The notes: a model not told the origin generated them from the letters alone. Counted from the stretch's first letter, positions 42,790-53,110 are shown. The stretch is DNA of 64,000 bases from Peribacillus psychrosaccharolyticus ATCC 23296 (GCF_000305495.1 NZ_AJTN02000211.1:36352-100351); one strand, 5' to 3'. Numbers and translations are program-made.

Positions 42790-43749
42790 TTACATAACAC
42801 TTTGGTTTGTAAACCGTTTGAAAATTCCATTCGCTAAGAATAATAGAATAATACTAACTAAAGAATTGAATATGCCAATGGCTGTCCCATATGAAAAACG
42901 TCCTAAGCCAATACCATAATTTAAGGCATATAAATCCAATACTTCTGAATAATCAACTATCGTTGAATTTCCTAATAAGAACTGTTTTTCAAAGCCAATT
43001 GAAATTAGATTACCAATTGAAAGGATAAGTACAACTAATATGGTTGGTCGGATTCCAGGCAAGGTAATATGCCATATTTGTCGAAGCCTTCCAGCTCCAT
43101 CTACCTTTGCCGCTTCATATAGTTGTGGATCAATCCCAGCCATGGCAGCTAAAAAGATAATAGAGTTCCAGCCCATTTCCTTCCACAAATCGGCGAGCGT
43201 GACAATAATCCAAAACAATCCGCCTTTGGTCATAAATTGTATGGGCTCATCCACTAATCCAGTCGCCGTCAATACCTGGTTAACAACGCCTCCATCAATG
43301 GACAATACTTTTGTCACAATTCCAGCAACAACCACCCATGAAACAAAATGCGGCAAATAAGTAATCGTCTGGAGAGTGCTTTTAAAGGCTTTCTTACGGA
43401 CTTCATTGAGTAAAATGGCAAATACAATCGGTACCGTAAAACCTAAAATAAGACCCATAAGACTCATGGCAAGCGTGTTACGTAGAACTAAATAAAAACG
43501 TTCATCTTGGAAGAGCATAATGAAATGCTGCAGACCGACCCATTCCTGTTCGCCCATCGACTTACCAGGGCGATAATTTTGAAAAGCCATCGTCCATCCC
43601 CATAAAGGCAAATAATTGAAAACAAAGACCCAAATAACAAAGGGCATCGACATAAAATATAAGTACCTTTGATGAATGAGTGATCCCCAAAAGCTTTTTT
43701 TATTTTTGATCGGTTTATATGTATGCGCTTTCTTTTTGGCGATTTCCAT
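42790..43749 (-). CDS. Carbohydrate ABC transporter permease (LplB/YteP-type)
   Basis: A 319-residue permease with six membrane segments and a charged N-terminal tail (AKKKAHTYKPIKNKKSF). The EAA motif is YEAAKVDGAGRLRQIWHITLPGIRPTILVV. The opening RYLYFMSMPFVIWVFVFNYLPLWG is characteristic of LplB/YteP/UgpA-like partners of large oligosaccharide-binding proteins. It is the first of the three transport genes, about 155 bp downstream of the YesN-like regulator that probably activates it. GGGGAGAAG lies before the ATG. A hairpin at 43863-43896 separates it from the regulator gene. Confidence 0.9.
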   Translation of the reverse strand: MEIAKKKAHTYKPIKNKKSFWGSLIHQRYLYFMSMPFVIWVFVFNYLPLWGWTMAFQNYRPGKSMGEQEWVGLQHFIMLFQDERFYLVLRNTLAMSLMGLILGFTVPIVFAILLNEVRKKAFKSTLQTITYLPHFVSWVVVAGIVTKVLSIDGGVVNQVLTATGLVDEPIQFMTKGGLFWIIVTLADLWKEMGWNSIIFLAAMAGIDPQLYEAAKVDGAGRLRQIWHITLPGIRPTILVVLILSIGNLISIGFEKQFLLGNSTIVDYSEVLDLYALNYGIGLGRFSYGTAIGIFNSLVSIILLFLANGIFKRFTNQSVM

Positions 43750-43862
43750 TGACTTCTCCCCTTTCTATCATTAATCATACCTTACATTTCACTGCGTCAG
43801 TACCTGCTAGATTACGTGAAAAATCAGGTATAAATTTTAGGTATACGATTCGTGAATCAGCA

Positions 43863-43896
43863 AAAACAGACAAAATCAACTGACTTTGTCTGTTTT
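43863..43896. terminator. Terminator after the YesN-like regulator gene
   Basis: AAAACAGACAAA/TTTGTCTGTTTT stem with a ten-base loop. It lies between the two-component system and the transporter genes and allows separate regulation of the two. Confidence 0.7.
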
Positions 43897-43903
43897 ATGC
43901 TAA

Positions 43904-45448
43904 TCAGCTTATTTTTCCGCTTTGGTTTCGATAGGCGGAGGGAGAGGTTCCAACATATTTCTTAAACTTTCGATGAAAATAGTCAACATTTGCGTAGCCG
44001 ATCTGATCAGCCACCTCATAGACCTTACTGCCCTTTTGCAAAAGCTGCTTCCCTGTCTCAATTCTTACTTTATCAAGATACGTGTTAAAATACTCTCCCG
44101 TATAATTTTTAAAAAGCTTTCCTAAATAGGCACTGTTATAATTAAATACCTCTGCTAACGTTTCTAATCGCAGGTTTTTATTGTAATGCTTATGAATTAA
44201 ATCAATCATTTTCTTAATCTGAGTGTCCGTATTGCCATTATCCAATACACCGATTATTTCATTGAATTGGTTTATTAAAAATTGTTTTACACTCGGTAAG
44301 GTTGGTAATTCATAAATTTCAGCCGCCCGGGCATGAATGGCCGTCAGACTCTGATCATTTTTATTAGAAAGCAGCAATTTATTTAATATGTTTGTATAAA
44401 GTTGAATAAATCCTTTTTTGATTTCCATTTCGGTCATTCTGCAATGAACCATCTCTTCTGCAAGTTCATCAATCATTTTCTCAGCCGTCTTACTGTTAAT
44501 CGATTCAAAGGCATATTGCAGACGACTGACATACGATTCGAGCGCCAATATACCTTTTTCGTCTGTTTCTATCATCCACTGATCCGAAAGATTACTTTTA
44601 TCCATCACCAACCCTTTTTCAAAATAAAAATGATGTGTTAAGAGCATTGAAGCGGTTTGAAACGATTGGTAAATGTGTGATAGAGGAACCTGTTCCCCTA
44701 TTGCGGCAAAAAAGCTATCGCTGCCAATGCTAGCTGCCAGTTCTTTATATAGATTCTCTTTAGCATGTTTGGACGTATAGGATTGCCTCAAGAGAACACC
44801 AATTTCATAATTGTTGGTGAAAACATACCCCTTTTCAGTAAATTCAAATAATTCTTTTGCTGACTGTTTCAAAAAACTAATGTCAGAATGAGCTGCTGGT
44901 GCAGTCACCTTCAGTAAAAGAACCTGAAACTTTCGTTGTACATGACTAAGTTCTTCATATATAGGCAAATATTCTTTATTCAAGGGAACGTCAATCTCTT
45001 GGCATAAAGCCGTAATCAGTTTTTCTCTTTGCTGAATTTTTTCTTCCGTTTCAAGCTGCTTCAATTTTTTTTCGTCTGCTAATTTTTTATAAATCGTTTG
45101 TAAATAGAGAATCAACTCATCTTCATCGAGCGGTTTTAATAAATATCCGTCTACATGGCACCCCATAGCTCTTTGTGCATAGGTAAAGTCTGCATGTCCA
45201 CTTAATATAATAAAATGAGTGTGCCGGTTCTCTTTCCGTATTTTTTCAATTAGTGTGATTCCGTCCATTTCAGGCATACGTACATCAACAATCATTAAGT
45301 CGGGCTTATATTCTTGATGTTTTTCAAAACCTTCACGGCCATTCTGCGCGATATTAATTATCTTGAATCCATATGTTTCCCAAGCAATAAGTGTTCGGAG
45401 TCCTTCTCTTATCATTGGCTCATCATCAACAATGATTACTTCAAACAT
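43904..45448 (-). CDS. Response regulator of YesN type (CheY receiver plus AraC DNA-binding domain)
   Basis: A 514-residue regulator. The N-terminal receiver (1-125) has the acidic pair (VDDEP) and phosphoacceptor Asp in LMIVDVRMPEMDG. A linker of about 280 residues follows, as is normal for YesN proteins. The C-terminal AraC/XylS double helix-turn-helix (about 415-510) has LRLETLAEVFNYNSAYLGKLFKNYTG and YEVADQIGYANVDYFHRKFKKYVGTSPSAYR. The ATG at 45448 follows AGAGGAGGA and overlaps the end of the kinase gene by 13 bp. With the YesM-like kinase it should sense an extracellular sugar and activate the locus. Confidence 0.92.
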   Translation of the reverse strand: MFEVIIVDDEPMIREGLRTLIAWETYGFKIINIAQNGREGFEKHQEYKPDLMIVDVRMPEMDGITLIEKIRKENRHTHFIILSGHADFTYAQRAMGCHVDGYLLKPLDEDELILYLQTIYKKLADEKKLKQLETEEKIQQREKLITALCQEIDVPLNKEYLPIYEELSHVQRKFQVLLLKVTAPAAHSDISFLKQSAKELFEFTEKGYVFTNNYEIGVLLRQSYTSKHAKENLYKELAASIGSDSFFAAIGEQVPLSHIYQSFQTASMLLTHHFYFEKGLVMDKSNLSDQWMIETDEKGILALESYVSRLQYAFESINSKTAEKMIDELAEEMVHCRMTEMEIKKGFIQLYTNILNKLLLSNKNDQSLTAIHARAAEIYELPTLPSVKQFLINQFNEIIGVLDNGNTDTQIKKMIDLIHKHYNKNLRLETLAEVFNYNSAYLGKLFKNYTGEYFNTYLDKVRIETGKQLLQKGSKVYEVADQIGYANVDYFHRKFKKYVGTSPSAYRNQSGKIS

Positions 45449-47222
45449 CTTACTTCCTCCTCTAGTGGAATCATAAATTGAATGCACGTACCTGTCCCTT
45501 TTTTCGACGTAATTTGAAGACCGCACCTTTTCCCATATGTAAGAACTTGCCTTTGGTGTACATTACGTAAACCAATGCGAATCCCCTCGTCTTCCTCATT
45601 TATAAATTGAAGAATTTCCTCCAGCCTTTTATCCTCAATCCCTATTCCATTATCCGTCACGGTTACTTGCACATAGCACCCGGACACTTTTGTTAGAACG
45701 ACTACCTTTCCTCCTGTTTCTTTATTATCCAAGCCATGAATCACTGCATTTTCAACCAACGGCTGAATCGTTAGTGGATTTACGAGAATGTTCTTTGAGT
45801 CAGGGTCGATGTCTAATTCATATACAAGGCGGTCTTTATATCGGAATTGCTGAATTTCCAAGTAACAGCGTACTGTTTCGATTTCATCCCAAAGAGGGAT
45901 TTTGCTGCGTCCTACCTCAAGACTCTTTCTCATTAATTTACCAAGCCTCTTAACGACATCCGCCACTTCATTTACACCCTCTATATGTGCCTTCATCCGG
46001 ATTGACTCCAGCGTATTAAATAAAAAATGCGGATTAATCTGACTAGCCATCATTTTAAACTTGCTTTCGTTTTGGCTTAACTGAAGAATATTTTTTTGTC
46101 GATTCGTTTCATGTACCTGATCGATTAACTGTCGCAAATTAGCAACCATCTCATTAAATTGATGCGAAAGCTGTCCAATTTCATCGTTTCCATCGATTAC
46201 AATTTGAGTATTCAAGTCACCTTTTGAAACGTTGTTAATTTGGGTGCCGAGGTTGGAAAGACGCTTTGTGAACAGATTGCTGACTAATATAATGATAAGC
46301 ATCGCTGCGAAGAAACCAGCGATTGTTACCGAGATCCCAAATAAACTTAATGAATTTGCATCTTTTACAATCTCTTTATTAGCTGAAATAGAAACAATTT
46401 TTAATTGATTCTCACTCTGCTCAGGAAATAAGTCATCCATTATAATTTGGGAAGGCTCGCCCTCAAGCACTCCTTCATAAATAGAACTTTCTTTCTCCTT
46501 CATGTTATCAATCAAATGATTCAACTGTTTACCAATTTTATTTTTTGGTTAGAGGCAACCACCGTGTTATTGTCATCTATAAGCATGGTGAGAAATGCTT
46601 CTTGATTTAATATCCAGTTTAATTGACTTGGGTTAATAGTAATAACCAGCATCCCAAACGTATTATAGTCTAAAAAGTTAATACGTCTGACTAGACTTAA
46701 ATAAGGTTGATCATTTTTTGTTTCATCTTGTGTATAAAACCAACGAATATAGCCTGCTTCTTTCTCAGCCGCTTGAAACCATTGTCTTTTTTTAATTTCT
46801 GCGTCAGCAGGAATAAAGTCCCAGTTATTAATCAATGTAGGATTATCCATATACAAACGAATTTTTGAGATTTCTGGATAATACTGAAGATAGTAAGAAA
46901 ACTTATCATAATCACGATAGGCATTTACTACTTGATAGGTCGACTTGAACTGTGTATTTGCCAAGGTGCTTAGCTGCTGGTCAAATTGAAGTCCATCTGA
47001 AATATAGATAGGAACTTTTAAGACTTCAGCTGTTCTTTTTTTACCCTTTCTACATTCGTGAGTGATTGATCTACTGCATCCAAAATGGCATTTTCTCTTA
47101 ATTCATACGTTAGAAAAAATGCCCACTATCATAATGGGAATTAACACCGATACAATCAACATCAAGATCAGCTTATCCCGCATGTTCATATTATTAATTC
47201 GTTTTAACATAAAAGATTGCAT
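45436..47222 (-). pseudogene. YesM-type sensor histidine kinase, interrupted by three homopolymer indels
   Basis: The gene spans about 590 codons in four frames. The ATG at 47222 (GGAG upstream) opens MQSFMLKRINNMNMRDKLILM with the first membrane helix. The extracellular sensing region continues after a break in a T6 run (47114-47119) and another in an A7 run (47036-47042). The frame 46964-46521 ends at an A6 run (46541-46546). The last frame holds the second membrane helix, HAMP, the H-box SQINPHFLFNTLESIR and ATP-binding motifs (NPLTIQPLVENAVIHG, DNGIGI, GLRNVHQRQ). Adding or removing one base at each run restores a normal YesM protein. The intact partner regulator and transport genes make real loss unlikely. 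Confidence 0.8.
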
Positions 47223-47643
47223 GAGAGATTCTCCAACTTTTTTTAGTAAGCGCTTTCGTTAATTATATCTTACTGCAATATAATTAAAATAGGGAAAAAT
47301 AGGGATATATATAATAACTTTTCATGTCAAAATTAGTGAATGACTATATTTAATATCAGAATATATTATTTTTTTTAATTACTCTCTTTATCATTGTCCT
47401 TTCTTCATGCAATATTTTTTCCTCAAACACCAACATCTACATTTATTTATTAATTTGGTTCATATTCCTATATCCTGCCTATGCGAATACCTTGATACAA
47501 CAGTTTGTGAATTCACACACAATAAACTTAGACATTTCGAACTATATTATCGTCATTCATTATAAATATGGGAAAATATTTGTTTACAGCTTAGAACATT
47601 TAAAGTATTATTTATTTTATCGCTTTAAAGGGGTTGTGTTATT
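47223..47643. other. Divergent intergenic region between the YesM-like kinase and marR
   Basis: AT-rich, 420 bp, with a cre-like site close to the kinase gene (47244-47259). Otherwise I see no gene, repeat or clear hairpin. Promoters for both directions must lie here. Confidence 0.5.
47244..47259. promoter_or_regulatory. cre-like site upstream of the yesMN-transport genes
   Basis: ACGAAAGCGCTTACTA on the minus strand agrees with the cre consensus at 14 of 16 positions and has the GAAAGCGCTT core. It lies 22 bp before the kinase start codon. Confidence 0.55.
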
Positions 47644-48093
47644 TTGAAGGAGAATATGGAGATTACAGTCGACATGTTAGTAAGTGTTTATACTGATTTA
47701 ACTAAGAAATTGGCTAACACTCGGTTTAAAGCATTCGCCAGCCATTTGAGAAATCATGAGTTGACGCTCAATCAATATTCAATATTAAGTTATATCGAAC
47801 GGGAGAACGCATGCTCATCGATTCAATTGGCACAGCATTTAAACTTAAAAGCAGCATCGATCACGTATTTAGTCGATGCGTTGGAGAAAAAAGGCTTAGT
47901 TAAGCGTGTAAACAACCCTGAAGATAGAAGAAGTCAACGCATTCAATTAACTGAGGATGGAACCAGCATCGCTTCTTACTCGGTAGATAACTCTTTTGCT
48001 ATTACTTTTTTTGAAGACATGGATCAGGATGATCGGGAAATTCTTTATTTGATGGCGCGTATTATGAACAAGAGATTCAAAGAACCAACCTGA
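47644..48093 (+). CDS. MarR family transcriptional regulator
   Basis: A 149-residue winged-helix regulator. The helix-turn-helix is at about residues 58-80 (SSIQLAQHLNLKAASITYLVDALEKKGLV), followed by the wing RVNNPEDRRSQRIQLTEDG typical of MarR. I use the TTG at 47644, with AAAGGGG ten bases upstream; the ATG at 47656 is too close to the AAGGAG. It heads a three-gene unit with a DUF3533/YhgE-like membrane protein and a WrbA-like flavoprotein, so it is likely the local repressor of that unit. It interrupts the polysaccharide locus on the opposite strand. Confidence 0.85.
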   Translation: MKENMEITVDMLVSVYTDLTKKLANTRFKAFASHLRNHELTLNQYSILSYIERENACSSIQLAQHLNLKAASITYLVDALEKKGLVKRVNNPEDRRSQRIQLTEDGTSIASYSVDNSFAITFFEDMDQDDREILYLMARIMNKRFKEPT

Positions 48094-48142
48094 CGATTAA
48101 ACACCCTACTCGTTTCAATTTTTTTTAAGGAGAATGATACAT

Positions 48143-49645
48143 TTGAAAGATTTATTAAAAATAAAAGTGGTTTGGAGACCTATTTGGATAATTGTGCTGA
48201 TCATGTTAGCTATGGTTAGCGTATATTTACCTGTCTTTAAAGGCGCCGACCAAAATTTAACCGATTTCCCATTAATTATTGTTAATGAAGATAAAGATTT
48301 TTCTGAACAAATCGATGGGAAAAAGATTTTTGCATCCATTCCTCAATCTCAAGACGGACATTCGTTGAAATGGATGTCTGAAACAAGCGAGAAAAAAGCC
48401 AGACAGGCTATCAAAGAAAATAAAGCAAATGGCGCCTTGATTATTCCGGCCAATTATTCTAATCAAATTACTAAGATTCACGATGCCTTATTGTCCGGGA
48501 AAGAGCTACCGAAAGCAGTAGAGGTTAAAATCTTGCTCAACGAAGGCGGCGGACAGCTTGTCTCATCGATAGCTCCTTCCATTCTTCAATCATTGGCCGC
48601 TTCAGCTTCAGCGGATATTAGCGGTGAGCTAAAGCAAGAATTGATTAAAGCTAATAAACAAGTTTCTCCACAAGCCGCCAATTTATTAGAACGGCCCATT
48701 ACCACTACATCCTCAAATGTTCTTGGCCTTCCTAAGGACCTAAATAAAGGAATGACCCCATTCGTGTTGGTGCTTATTGCATCTATTACTGGATTTATGG
48801 GGACGCAAATGATTAATGGGTATATGAGTAAAATAAGTGAGCGAATGAGAGAAAGAGGCCTAGCCCTTAGTTCATTAACTGTCCAACTAACCGAAATGCT
48901 TCTAGGCGTTATTTTAATGATTCTAACGTCATCCGCATTAATGGTTGTTGTATTTGGATTCTTTAATAGCAGCCATTCAATAAGCGTCTGGCCGATTTGG
49001 TTATTCACGATTTTAGGTACACTTACAATGTTTTTCATGTTCAAAATGCTGAGTCTATTTTTTGGAACATGGGGAATTCTGGTGATGTTCCCGATAAACA
49101 TTTTAGGGATTTTCGGAAGCGGAGGAGCAGTCCCATTAACAGGTTTACCTGATTTCCACCGTTTTGTAAGTACTATCTTACCTACTCGTTATATAGAAGA
49201 CGGTTTGAAATCATTACTTTATTTCAACGGAAATATGGAAGCGGGTCTTGACACAGCTCTTTGGTTCCTTTTTAGCTACTTGGTGGTGTTTATCGTTATC
49301 TGCCTTAGCTTTACTTATCGTACCCATAAAAAAGAATCGGCTGCACAAAATGAACCGTCACCTTCTGGAATACAAGCTAGTAAAGCAGAAACGGAAGAAC
49401 AATCGAATCGTGTAGTTCAAACAAGTACTCCTATTTCGAGGGAACTAGTGGAAAAGACACCTTCAACCCAATCTGTTAAAGCAACTATGATTTCTTTATC
49501 TAAAAACCAAAATGACACAGATGATGATTGGTATCGTCAAGCGCTTCTTAACTTTACCGTCCAGGAGTCTAACGATACCACTCAAAATGGCATGAATGAT
49601 GATGTATTTCGTCAAGCTTTAATCATGATTAATAAACAAAACTAG
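48143..49645 (+). CDS. YhgE/Pip-like ABC-2 type membrane protein (DUF3533)
   Basis: A 500-residue membrane protein. An N-terminal membrane helix ([18 protein letters not shown]) is followed by a large extracellular domain (about 35-200) and then five or six membrane helices (about 210-400) with ABC-2/YhgE-like character. A polar C-terminal tail of about 100 residues ([13 protein letters not shown]...) contains a repeated [12 protein letters not shown] / [12 protein letters not shown] motif. Such proteins often work with MarR or TetR regulators as exporters of unknown substrate. I favour a TTG start at 48143, ten bases behind AAGGAG, since the ATG at 48134 touches the site. The stop is 38 bp before the flavoprotein gene. 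Confidence 0.78.
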   Translation: MKDLLKIKVVWRPIWIIVLIMLAMVSVYLPVFKGADQNLTDFPLIIVNEDKDFSEQIDGKKIFASIPQSQDGHSLKWMSETSEKKARQAIKENKANGALIIPANYSNQITKIHDALLSGKELPKAVEVKILLNEGGGQLVSSIAPSILQSLAASASADISGELKQELIKANKQVSPQAANLLERPITTTSSNVLGLPKDLNKGMTPFVLVLIASITGFMGTQMINGYMSKISERMRERGLALSSLTVQLTEMLLGVILMILTSSALMVVVFGFFNSSHSISVWPIWLFTILGTLTMFFMFKMLSLFFGTWGILVMFPINILGIFGSGGAVPLTGLPDFHRFVSTILPTRYIEDGLKSLLYFNGNMEAGLDTALWFLFSYLVVFIVICLSFTYRTHKKESAAQNEPSPSGIQASKAETEEQSNRVVQTSTPISRELVEKTPSTQSVKATMISLSKNQNDTDDDWYRQALLNFTVQESNDTTQNGMNDDVFRQALIMINKQN

Positions 49646-49682
49646 TGTCCCTTTGAAAATCGAAAGTAATGGAGGTATGTTT

Positions 49683-50204
49683 GTGAATATTTTAGTTGTA
49701 TATGATAGTGAAGGCGGACATACAGAAGCCTTGGCAAAGGCTATTGCCCTCGGTGTAGAAAAAACGGAAAAAGCAACAGTATTAATCCAACATGTTAATG
49801 AAGCGGATGTACGTGAGCTACCAAATATGGATGCAATTATTTGGGGGTGCCCTGGTCATTTTGGATCCATAAGTGCAGGTTTAAAAGCATGGATTGATAA
49901 GCTGGGCTATCTTTGGGCTAAAGGACAATTGATTAATAAAGTTGGGGCCGTATTCTGCACAACTGCAACCACACATGGTGGATTAGAAGCTACCCTATTA
50001 AACCTAATCACCCCTATGCTTCATCAAGGGATGATTATTACCGGTTTACCAGGGAACATTCCAGAAAACGCCCTATATGGTTCGTATTATGGTGTAGGCA
50101 TTTCTTGCCCAGTAGAAAGTGAAGTACTTATAACCGAACAAGATAAAGCACTTGGGATGGCACTAGGAAAGCGTGTCACTGAATTAACGAAAAAAATGAT
50201 ATAA
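49683..50204 (+). CDS. WrbA/flavodoxin-like NAD(P)H-dependent oxidoreductase
   Basis: A 173-residue flavodoxin-fold protein. It begins [21 protein letters not shown], in which the Ser/Gly loop binds FMN phosphate. The motifs [22 protein letters not shown] and [19 protein letters not shown] are those of WrbA-type quinone reductases. It would reduce quinones by two electrons and limit redox cycling. GTG at 49683 is seven bases behind GGAGG, while the ATG at 49677 is too close. It is the last gene of the marR unit and is followed by a strong terminator. A role with the exporter in quinone or antibiotic defence is an inference. Confidence 0.85.
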   Translation: MNILVVYDSEGGHTEALAKAIALGVEKTEKATVLIQHVNEADVRELPNMDAIIWGCPGHFGSISAGLKAWIDKLGYLWAKGQLINKVGAVFCTTATTHGGLEATLLNLITPMLHQGMIITGLPGNIPENALYGSYYGVGISCPVESEVLITEQDKALGMALGKRVTELTKKMI

Positions 50205-50207
50205 AGG

Positions 50208-50249
50208 AAAGAGGCTGCCGAGTCATTTCTATGACTCGGCAGCCTCTTT
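50208..50249. terminator. Bidirectional terminator between the wrbA-like and GH3 genes
   Basis: AAAGAGGCTGCCGAGTCAT pairs perfectly with ATGACTCGGCAGCCTCTTT around a four-base loop, followed by TTTT. It serves both convergent transcripts. Confidence 0.92.
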
Positions 50250-50257
50250 TTACTTTG

Positions 50258-53053
50258 CTATTCAGCCACCATCCATGCCAATTGAATCTCCCCTTTAAAC
50301 ACCAGGTAAAGATCATGAATGCTATCTTGTTCTACAGCTATTTTTTCTTCGACCGTGGTCCAAGCTTGATAACCTCCGGTTGGTGGAATTGTGCATGCAC
50401 ACAATAAGGGGCCGGTGACTGAATCTCTGCGAACTTCAAGCTCAGCTTGTTGCCCTCCGTTTGCCGCTCTAATTTTTATTGTTTTATAGTGCTTGCTAAG
50501 CTCTACTTCATGAAAAGTTATCCAACTTTCCCCGTCCTTGTTTCTAATTGAATGACCGCCTTCCGTACATTCAGCTAAAAACACTTCCTGATAATCATCA
50601 TAATTTATTGCATTTACTCGATGACTGATACTTCTAGGCGGAATTTGTTCTCCTGCCACCGTGAATTTCTTCTCGAGAATGATTGTTTGTGATGAGCTTC
50701 CAATCATAATGGTATAACGACCATCCTCGACACAATATCTATCTTGAGTTACATCCCAAAAAGCAAGATCTTCAGCGTTCAGTTCAAATGTAACCTGTTT
50801 ACTTTCACCCGGCTCAAGCGAAATCCGTTTAAAGCCTTTTAATGTTTTAAGCGCCCGTTTTACTCTTGAACGGTCTGCACGTACATAGAGCTGAACAACT
50901 TCATCCCCTTTTCTTTCACCGTTATTCGTAATACTGACTGTCACGGTTAGTTTTTCATCTTTTGTCATCGATTCCTTTGTAAGCTGTAAATCCCGATAAC
51001 TGAATGTTGTATAAGATAAGCCATGACCGAAAGGATAGAGCGGTTTTGAATCAAAGTATTGATACGTTCTCTTCCCTTTAATAATGTCATAATCCATCAA
51101 ATCGGGAAGCTGTTTAATCGATGAATACCACGTCATATTTACTCTGCCTGCAGGATTATATTCTCCAAATACTACATCTGTAACTGCACGGCCAAGTTCT
51201 TGCCCTGCATGGGAGGTATACAGAACCGCTGGTACATGTTCCTGAATCCAATTCACTGCAAATGGATAGCTTCCGACCATCACGACCACCGTATTAGGAT
51301 TTACTTTCATTACTTCCTGAATTAAGGTTTCCTGTTGCGGCGGCAGAGTAATATCTTCACGGTCAACACACTCTTTTCCATTGATAAATGGATTATTTCC
51401 AACAAACACAATCGCCGTTTCAGCACTCTTTGCAGCTTCAACAGCTGTTTCAATACCGTTCTCAACTATTTCTATACTAAAGTCTATACATTCATTTCCT
51501 TGAACGAGTAACGAGCCAATTTCATCCATACTTATTGGCTTTTGATCCCATGAAAATAGCTGAATCCCCTCGTTTACCGTCTTTGTATGAAAAACTTCCT
51601 TTACAAACCAGCCTTTTGCTTCAGCGGCACTCGCCGTTAAGCAGCCGTCATCATCAATCGTTACAAACAGATGGTTACTCTCTGCGCGCAGCGTCTTATT
51701 GCCCCAGCCCCAGTCGGTATAAATGAATGTCTCAGTTTCAGCTTCAGCTTCATTACATACTAACCGTTTTGTTTCAGGATCGACCATGATATATTGACCA
51801 TTCAACTTTGAACGAAGCTTGATTCGATTACTGCCATCACAATATAAGACTTCACCATCAAGCTTTTGCTGAATCCCTGCAAGAGGCGTAATCATATAGG
51901 GAGGGGTCCCGCTGTACCAATCCGTATATACTTCATTAGCAAGGGGACCCAGTACGGCGGTTTTTTGTTTGGTTAATGGGAGTAACGAGTCATTCTTTAA
52001 TAACACAATTCCCTCTCTAGCGGCGGTTAATGAAAGACTAGCATTCTCTTTTGAAGCAAGCTTTTCTTCTGGGATGTTACTGTATGGGTTTAGTTCGTCT
52101 GGGTCGAACTCACCGAGACGAAAGCGGACTCTAAATGTATTTCTTAACGCTCTATCTAAATCCTCTTCCTGAAGATAGCCTTGTTCTAATGCATCGCGAA
52201 TAGCCCGAAGCGAGATATCTTGGTCATCCGTTATACTATCAATACCATTTTTAATTGATAGTGCGACAGCCATTGCATATGATTCTACATAATGGTGTTC
52301 ATTGACCGAACCTAGAACATCGCCTGCATCACTAACAACAAATCCGTCCATGCCCCATTCCTGTTTAATGATCTTATTTACTTCCGGATTCATGTTACAC
52401 AACGTTCCATTTACGGCATTGTATGCCGTCATAATGGATTGAGCTTTTCCTTCTTTAATCTGCATCTCAAATGCCTTCAAGTAATACTCTCTCATATTAC
52501 GAGGATCGATACTTACCGAACATTCGCCGCGATCCACTTCATTATTGTTTCCTAAGAAATGCTTCAATGTAGCTGCTGCTTTTAGATATTTTGGATGGTC
52601 GCCTTGCATCCCTTTGATGAGCTCCGTCGTCAGTCTCCCTGTTAAATATGGATCTTCTCCATAGGCTTCTTCGGTCCGCCCCCATCTTGGATCTCTTTCC
52701 ATATCTACTGTCGGTGCCCAAATTGTCAAACCGTTTTTTTCAGGATCCTGCTGGTAGTAAATTCGTGCTTCATCTGCAATCACCGAGCCTACTTTCTTCA
52801 TTAATTCTTCATTCCAAGTGCAAGCTAACCCGATATTCTGTGGAAAAACCGTTGCTTTTCCAAGCCATGCAATCCCATGCGCGCCTTCTGTACCATGCTT
52901 ATATTTACGAACCCCTAGTCTTGGAATCTCTTCTTGATATTGACACATAAGATTAATCTTTTCTTCAAGTGTGAATAGAGACACTAAATGATTAACACGA
53001 TCCTCAAGCAATGCCTCAGGATTTTGAAAAAGATAGGTATCTGTGTGATTCAT
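50258..53053 (-). CDS. GH3 family glycoside hydrolase, probable beta-glucosidase
   Basis: A 931-residue cytoplasmic (no signal peptide) GH3 enzyme. The N-terminal barrel contains WAPTVDMERDPRWGRTEEAYGEDP and the nucleophile region DGFVVSDAGDV (Asp). The sandwich domain contains the acid/base region FVGNNPFINGKECVDREDITLP. An insertion of about 150 residues (about 380-530, IKLRSKLNGQYIMVDPETKRL) separates parts of the sandwich. A fibronectin III-like domain (KPLYPFGHGLSYTTF) follows, then a C-terminal CBM6-like module (about 800-931). In the context of GH31, GH42 and GH95 genes it should release glucose from the non-reducing end of trimmed xyloglucan backbone; beta-xylosidase activity is possible. 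ATG at 53053 behind GAGG. Confidence 0.88.
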   Translation of the reverse strand: MNHTDTYLFQNPEALLEDRVNHLVSLFTLEEKINLMCQYQEEIPRLGVRKYKHGTEGAHGIAWLGKATVFPQNIGLACTWNEELMKKVGSVIADEARIYYQQDPEKNGLTIWAPTVDMERDPRWGRTEEAYGEDPYLTGRLTTELIKGMQGDHPKYLKAAATLKHFLGNNNEVDRGECSVSIDPRNMREYYLKAFEMQIKEGKAQSIMTAYNAVNGTLCNMNPEVNKIIKQEWGMDGFVVSDAGDVLGSVNEHHYVESYAMAVALSIKNGIDSITDDQDISLRAIRDALEQGYLQEEDLDRALRNTFRVRFRLGEFDPDELNPYSNIPEEKLASKENASLSLTAAREGIVLLKNDSLLPLTKQKTAVLGPLANEVYTDWYSGTPPYMITPLAGIQQKLDGEVLYCDGSNRIKLRSKLNGQYIMVDPETKRLVCNEAEAETETFIYTDWGWGNKTLRAESNHLFVTIDDDGCLTASAAEAKGWFVKEVFHTKTVNEGIQLFSWDQKPISMDEIGSLLVQGNECIDFSIEIVENGIETAVEAAKSAETAIVFVGNNPFINGKECVDREDITLPPQQETLIQEVMKVNPNTVVVMVGSYPFAVNWIQEHVPAVLYTSHAGQELGRAVTDVVFGEYNPAGRVNMTWYSSIKQLPDLMDYDIIKGKRTYQYFDSKPLYPFGHGLSYTTFSYRDLQLTKESMTKDEKLTVTVSITNNGERKGDEVVQLYVRADRSRVKRALKTLKGFKRISLEPGESKQVTFELNAEDLAFWDVTQDRYCVEDGRYTIMIGSSSQTIILEKKFTVAGEQIPPRSISHRVNAINYDDYQEVFLAECTEGGHSIRNKDGESWITFHEVELSKHYKTIKIRAANGGQQAELEVRRDSVTGPLLCACTIPPTGGYQAWTTVEEKIAVEQDSIHDLYLVFKGEIQLAWMVAE

Positions 53054-53087
53054 AAGTTTCCTCACTTTCTTTTCCTGAACATAGTAT

Positions 53088-53103
53088 AGTAAAGCGCTTT
53101 CTT
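53088..53103. promoter_or_regulatory. cre-like site upstream of the GH3 gene
   Basis: AAGAAAGCGCTTTACT on the minus strand, with the palindromic AAAGCGCTTT core; about 13 of 16 positions agree with the cre consensus. It lies between the DUF624 gene and the GH3 gene. Confidence 0.5.
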
Positions 53104-53110
53104 TTATACT

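Noticed and set aside
47223-47643. Possible replication or attachment site in the AT-rich divergent region
   Set aside because: No iterons, DnaA boxes or direct repeats could be found by eye; it is best seen as a divergent promoter region.
48586-49101. 171-codon minus-strand frame opposite the DUF3533 gene
   Set aside because: It is a shadow of a well-supported membrane-protein gene and has no start signals.
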